Below, in pieces: positions 59,138 through 64,000 of a DNA stretch of 64,000 bases. The position numbers and the translations under genes are program-made. The stretch's first letter is position 1, and each line of letters starts with the position of its first letter. The DNA is from Tubulanus polymorphus (lineage: Eukaryota > Nemertea > Palaeonemertea > Tubulaniformes > Tubulanidae). The stretch covers positions 11,863,155 through 11,927,154 of the forward strand of contig NC_134033.1 of assembly GCF_964204645.1 (NCBI RefSeq), in the 5' to 3' direction. The notes under the pieces were generated by a model that saw only the letters and a list, made by a program, of their open reading frames with translations, did not search any database and was not told where the DNA came from.

Positions 59138-60115
59138 GTAAACCAAAAATTAATTCATATTTTTTTCCCTGTTCCCTTCCATTTTAAAAGGCCTATTATA
59201 AAAACGAATTTTTTCTATTTTCATTTTTTCCATTTGCCCTAAAATTTTTTTCTCGCACACTCCAAGTATACAAAAATGCCTAATGAATAATCGATGCAAT
59301 GTTTATCAAATAATAATAAGGTTACAACTGAACATAGCTGCATTAGAACGAGCCCTATTTACATCGGAGGGTGGCAGAAAATCGAATGGCAGACAATCGA
59401 GGGTGAACGGTAGTTACATTACACTAACTTATGCCAGTAGAAAATAAAATAAGCTTCATTTAGATGACAGGAATACGTTTCCTTCTTACGTAGATCCCCG
59501 ATAGATGTTTAGTGATCCCACGCCCTCTCACGATTCTCAGAAATAGCCACCATTATCAATGACGTCAACAATGTCCCTGGCATTTTCTTTCCTTTTCCGC
59601 AACGACATTTTTCTCCGTTAGGAGCTCTGTTAAGTTGAATAGACACACAGTGTATACATATATATATATAAAAAGCGTGTACATATTTGTTAATAATAAT
59701 TTCTCCCTTCTTCTTTGTTGTCTTTGATGACATTTCTCTTCGACGTTTACGGAAATAAACGGTGGATATTTTCCGAAATGTCAACAGCTGATTTATCTCT
59801 CACCGTACACCCGGCGACACGACGATACTCTCTCCCTCCCTCTCTCAAAGAAAAGCATTTCGCGGTACTTTGCAACGTCACAACAAATTGATATCATCGG
59901 TAAAACAGACCAAAATACTTTCGGTGTTTCCATTTGAAGTAGTTTTCACCGCAGATCGAATTCATTCGACATTTAAAATAAGTGGTTCAATTGAAAACAA
60001 ACTAGAAAGTAATGAAATTAAAACAAACTTTCTACAAATTTGAAGGATTTTTTGGCGATACCAAAATATGGCCTAGTTGAGGATCAAGAGATGGCTGGAT
60101 CATAAAATAAGTTCT
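59138..60115. other. intronic, nothing recognised
   Basis: No convincing continuation of the plus-strand gene. Short AT-rich frames only. Confidence 0.35.
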
Positions 60116-60311
60116 GAGCTGCCAACTGTTCCTGATTTTCAGTATTTGTTACTATTTTGTAATGAGAAATACTGATTTTATTTGGTTGATGCATACAAAA
60201 ATTTGAAAGGTGTTACTGAGGGTCTTAGTGTCGATTACTGATTTTCTTTCATATTTCGATGTTACTTGAAATAAATTTGTTACTGATAGCGTTTCAGAGG
60301 TTGGCAGCCCT
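60116..60311. mobile_element. short inverted-repeat element
   Basis: The ends GAGCTGCCAACTGTTCCTGA and GTTTCAGAGGTTGGCAGCCC are inverted copies (GCTGCCAAC core). The interior repeats TGTTACTGA words. No coding capacity. Confidence 0.5.
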
Positions 60312-60483
60312 GTAGGTCTGTGTTCCCATTTGCAATTTCTTTTTTAAATTCTAATGTTGAGAAGTCACTTCTCCCTAAGAGATGAAATATATGCAATTTA
60401 TGCTGTCACACAGTTGGAGTTAAAGCCTTGAGGATAGAAATAATATTTGACAATTTTTGCCAAGCTTTAATGACTGTACGCCT

Positions 60484-60850
60484 TATTTGAATGCAATTTG
60501 TGCAATTTCAAAATATGTCTCAACAGCATCTCGTTTGCCTTGATGATTTGAGAACGCGACAAGTTCTTCTTTCCATCCTGCGATGGCAGCTTTTAAAGTA
60601 CCGTCGTTGCCAAGAAACAGCTCAACAGTGAGGTTTTTCTCATTAAGAATTAGTGGGAGAAGCAGATATTTTTCAAGTAGAGGAAAACGAGATTGACAAT
60701 CTACATACAGTGTACTCTTTCATCATTTTTTTACTCGTTAAGGAAAAATTGGTCTTTGATGGAGAATTTCCTTGTTGTCACTTTTACCAATTCATTCCAT
60801 TCCTCATCAAGAAACTTCCAAGGAATATGTGCTCAACCTATTTCCCGATA
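60484..60850 (-). pseudogene. decayed coding remnant, unknown family
   Basis: Two adjacent minus-strand segments in different frames are protein-like. One is PWKFLDEEWNELVKVTTRKF followed by SIKDQFFLNE and a stop (about 60850-60757). The other is SRFPLLEKYLLLPLILNEKN, then TVELFLGNDGTLKAAIAGWK and EELVAFSNHQGKRDAVETYF, ending TAA at 60484. No ATG or splice signals organise them, and the frame change suggests decay. It may be a broken retroposed or transposon-derived gene. Confidence 0.35.
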
Positions 60851-61220
60851 TCGGCATTTTAAAGAACCTATCACATACCGGACTACTTTATCGCTACCTT
60901 TTTATCTAGTAGATTATTCTAATGGTTGGTGCTTGCTGCACTATTAGTCGTTGCTATTGGTACAACAAAGATCTTCTGCTAGCAACTAGATCGAACTTTA
61001 TCAAATACCCAGTAGATGGCGATGCTGTGTAAATCGATGTTTTTAAACTCTCGGTACACATCAGATGCTGTAAGTCTCAAGGATGCAGCGACACATGCGT
61101 TGCAGTGGGGATGCTCCGGTGCTGCCATGTAACAGGAACGAAACGCATCATCAACTGGATGATGAAAATCAACTGCCATCTAGCGGAATAACGTGGCGAA
61201 AAACATAATGAACGACTTAC
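60851..61220. other. end of the 30-kb CASK intron
   Basis: Nothing recognised apart from chance frames. Confidence 0.4.
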
Positions 61221-61298
61221 CATGAAGTGAGGCTGGGTCAAGATAGCTCGTAATTCATCTGTATAATCGCTTTGATCATCTTGATAATATTCAAGTAT
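61221..61298 (-). CDS. CASK: CASK L27 exon (second L27 domain)
   Basis: A 78-base exon (26 codons, phase 0 at both ends). The acceptor is TTTTCTGTAG and the donor GTAAGT. It reads ILEYYQDDQSDYTDELRAIL, then TQPHFM. ELxxILTQPHFM followed by ALLQxHD in the next exon matches CASK exactly. This is the first half of the second L27 domain, which pairs with the L27 of partners such as Veli/Lin-7. Confidence 0.93.
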
Positions 61299-61815
61299 CT
61301 ACAGAAAATTGGAAAGTACACAAAGTTCAAATACAAGGGAAACGCTTTCTAGGATCGAAGGCGACAGATTAATAAAGAAAGGATTCCGGTTGTTCTAACA
61401 AACCCTTTTCATGGCAGCTTGTGGCCATTGGATTTTTCATCTGTGCAGATGCCCAAAATCACGTTATTTCAAATATTGACAAATTCTTCATTTACTTTTA
61501 AATGTAATCGGCCCAGAGTGAGTTAATACGCATCCAGGGTTTATATCGATTAACTCATTCTTTCTACATAAAACATACAGTTTTCACATAATCTTTCCAG
61601 ATGTTTGAAATTTTTTCTAATGATGCTATTGTCATCAATCCAGGGTCCACAGGTTGGAATCCAAGTGGTGGCACAGTTGCTTGGTCGAAAGTTCTTCTCT
61701 AGCCCTCTTCGCTTAATCGCGATGGATCGATTCTCTATTGATAATGCCCCAACCAGGCACTCGGCGATCAAAAAAAAACTGATGGGAAAACATATTCATT
61801 TCTAATAAAACTGAC
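61299..61815. other. CASK intron
   Basis: A 517-base intron. Open frames on both strands at 61550-61805 show no CASK similarity. Confidence 0.5.
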
Positions 61816-61893
61816 CTCTTTAGCTTTCGATACGGCATCTGAAGTAGGTGAGTGGGCTGGATAGATAGATTTGGTATTAATTCTGTCGTATAA
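61816..61893 (-). CDS. CASK: CASK L27 exon (between L27 domains)
   Basis: A 78-base exon (26 codons, phase 0 at both ends). The acceptor is TTGTATTTTTCAG and the donor GTCAGT. It reads LYDRINTKSIYPAHSPTSDA, then VSKAKE. LYDxINTKS and SDAVxxAKE are conserved in CASK, where they close the first L27 domain and open the second. It is the most upstream exon recognised. The exon before it, with the rest of L27-N and the CaM-kinase-like domain, must lie beyond about 62 kb, probably outside the window. Confidence 0.93.
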
Positions 61894-61922
61894 CTGAAAA
61901 ATACAAAAAGAAAACACGATCA

Positions 61923-62327
61923 CTAAAAATCATCCGGTAGAAAAATTCTCGAGAGCTGAAAAGAATGAACAATCCGTCGTACGTTATTTTCTCGTTTAAG
62001 TTTCAGCGCGGCGCGACATTTCGGGCACTTGCGCAGATTACCGGGCCCGTAACGCGACGACTGGTTTATCCATAACAACGCCAACAAACGTAGAATGGCG
62101 CGTTTGTGGCGATTACGACGATACGTGTCGATGAACTCTTTCGTGCTGCCCGTACTCATCAATGTATCGACTCCTACCCACACGCGTAAAGTTGACAAGA
62201 ATATCTGGTCCATTTTACGCACGACGACCACGTCGCCACAGCAACTATTGTTGTTGTTGTTGAGTAGCTCGCCGCCGCAGCCGGTTCCGTCTGCATCCAC
62301 CACGGAAACGGTAAACGTCGGTTTCAT
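61923..62327 (-). CDS. hypothetical GC-rich ORF with CPKC motif
   Basis: A 134-codon frame from ATG 62325-62327 to TAG 61923. The in-frame stop upstream is at about 62368. It is richer in C/G than its surroundings and has coherent coding character: KPTFTVSVVDADGTG, an Asn run, VRKMDQIFLSTLRVWVG, EFIDTYRRNRHKRAIL, and RKCPKCRAALKLKREN. Stop and CASK acceptor are only 30 bases apart. A possible donor AAC/GTACGA at about 61985 would also join it in phase 0 to the exon at 61893, making it an alternative N-terminal exon. The plus strand is open here too (62095-62361). No family recognised. Confidence 0.3.
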   Translation of the reverse strand: MKPTFTVSVVDADGTGCGGELLNNNNNSCCGDVVVVRKMDQIFLSTLRVWVGVDTLMSTGSTKEFIDTYRRNRHKRAILRLLALLWINQSSRYGPGNLRKCPKCRAALKLKRENNVRRIVHSFQLSRIFLPDDF

Positions 62328-62368
62328 CAAACGACGTCGGATTGAATCGACCGTTACATAGTGTTATC

Positions 62369-64000
62369 GAAACGTTATTCACAATCTCGCGCGATAGAGT
62401 TCCGAAAATCGAAATGAAAGGAGATTCTTTTTCATCTAAAGCCCAGCATGATCTACCCTTTCAGCCTATTCGCTGATAAAAAAGTCTCTATCTCTTTATC
62501 TAATTAATTCAATGGGGGGCCTTTAATGTAACTGCATTGTCCCAGGCAAGGCTTCTGTTAGTAGTATTTCAGTCTTCCGTGCTTCAATTTCCTAAATATC
62601 TCAATAGAAATTGAATGAACTTTTCTAAACCAAAGCTCCAAAAGTTTTCAGTTGTAAATCTTTTTAGAGGCTTGTACCGAACTGCTTGGAGTTAAGTGCC
62701 TAAAGATCCGGTTCAAAGTAGATTGAAGATGTCTAATTCTGACTACGAAAGACAGAGAGTCACGCCATCTGGCGGGATAACTGGTGTTGTGGTTTCCCAA
62801 TGTAGTATTTCTTCCAAAACATTGTTTCAAACTTGCTATGAATTTATGATTGGTGATCGCCGTAGATCATCTTATGTAGTGTATTCCTCTATACAAATCG
62901 ATGATCATGCTTGATCATTGCGGATTGTTGATCATTTGTATCGCATACCACAAGCCAAATCTTGGAAGTTATTTCTGACAAAATTTATAAGTACGCAACA
63001 GATACACAATCATACGATACAATTTAAATCACGCAAAATCATCGGTGCAGTATGCCCTGTCATACCAATCAGTGATCACACGTGATCACGAAGATGTAAA
63101 TTTACGACGCAACGGAATGATTCTGTATCAGGTCCGGCGGCAATTAATCCACGATTGAAGATCATCAGCGCCGATAACGATGTCATGAAATTCAGCGTAG
63201 CACGAATACCTCATCTCGCAACCGGTGACACCGCGTTGTAAAACTGTCTGTACGGATTAATGTCACAAACGTAGAATTTATTCCAGCATCTAGATTTTGA
63301 ATGGTATGGAAATTTGTGAACTAATATGCACGCGATAAGTTTAATCGCTTCATACAATAAGATAAATAAGATTATCAAATATTATAGGCCTATATATCCG
63401 AACAAAAGATGCAGAATTTTCAACTGAGGCAAGTAAAATGCTAACGAGAATACACTGACCCGGCTCCATAGTTCTAAGCTGAAATGTGACTTAACCCTCT
63501 CACTGACATAAATGGTATATCCCAATTTATTTTCAATTTCAGTGACTAATAATATATTGCATGTATCTGAATGAAAGATGTATAATTTCAACCAAGGCAA
63601 GAAAAATGCTCTTGAGAATTGACCTGGTTTGTACTTTGATGAAATGCGACTTTTACAGTTAACTAATTTCAGAAGAAAAGATTTCATATCGGAAAAAAAT
63701 AATGCTGGACCCAATTCAATGGTTGCGAGTTGGCTCAATCCAGTTAGTTAGACCTCAAAGTGTATCATAGAATCGAATCTAAACAGTTCGGAAAAAAGTT
63801 TCCGAAAAAATAAAAGACCGATAATTGTGAACCAGACAAAAAAATACTGCCATTCAAATATACCTGATAAGTGACCCAAGTTTGAAGCATCGCTTCTAAG
63901 CACAATATACCGGTATCCATGCATATCTGTGGATGACAATCTTCACAACAAATATTTGAGCAGTCATTTGTAACCTCAATGGCCTTGATCTATCATATAT
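62369..64000. other. CASK intron, nothing recognised
   Basis: No CASK exon was found here on the minus strand. Open frames (for example 62696-62914 plus, 63382-63738 minus) lack coding character. The gene continues beyond the window. Confidence 0.4.

Noticed and set aside
62095-62361. Plus-strand ORF with poly-Leu run
   Set aside because: The opposite frame has better coding character, and the Leu run is the antisense of an Asn-coding repeat.

Overview
The window is nuclear DNA of an invertebrate animal. It has GT-AG introns, two intron-containing eukaryotic tRNA genes, a 5'-truncated LINE, several families of short inverted-repeat DNA transposons, many microsatellites and minisatellites, and AT-rich non-coding DNA. 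The intronless rhodopsin-type receptors and the transposon content suggest a spiralian (mollusc, annelid or brachiopod-like) genome. That placement is an inference; nothing in the window proves it.

Layout. 0-6.5 kb is a compact gene block. It holds a tRNA-Leu(CAA) with intron (+), an intronless class A peptide-receptor-like GPCR (-), a small two-coding-exon gene (-) for a 57-residue secreted peptide with the hallmarks of a neuropeptide precursor, a second tRNA-Leu(CAA) in the opposite orientation, and a frameshifted LINE reverse transcriptase fragment. 6.5-12 kb is gene-poor repeat DNA.

From 12.2 kb to beyond the right edge the minus strand carries the 3' two thirds of a CASK (Lin-2 / calcium/calmodulin-dependent serine protein kinase) gene. 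The visible exons cover part of the L27 region, PDZ, SH3, HOOK and guanylate kinase-like domains, ending in the family C-terminus WVPVSWVY. The CaM-kinase-like half lies beyond 64 kb. All exon junctions have consensus splice sites and the phases are compatible throughout, giving 513 or 518 codons in the window. The difference comes from two tandemly duplicated versions of one guanylate-kinase exon (13.7 and 15.0 kb), which look mutually exclusive.

A 30-kb CASK intron (31.3-61.2 kb) contains a candidate alternative first coding exon (37.6 kb). It would give a short, MPP1-like protein of about 490 residues. The same intron holds a second intronless GPCR (54.8-55.9 kb, same strand, same broad family as the first), several transposons, large tandem arrays, CpG-dense blocks and, on the opposite strand at 59.0 kb, a first exon behind a promoter with paired CCAAT boxes and an E2F-like site.

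Working picture. CASK-type proteins are membrane-associated scaffolds that link adhesion molecules and channels at synapses and epithelial junctions. The two receptors and the peptide precursor point to neuropeptide signalling. Their nearness to CASK may be no more than linkage. The peptide gene lies 1.4 kb upstream of an orphan receptor on the same strand, which makes a ligand-receptor pairing testable but unproven.
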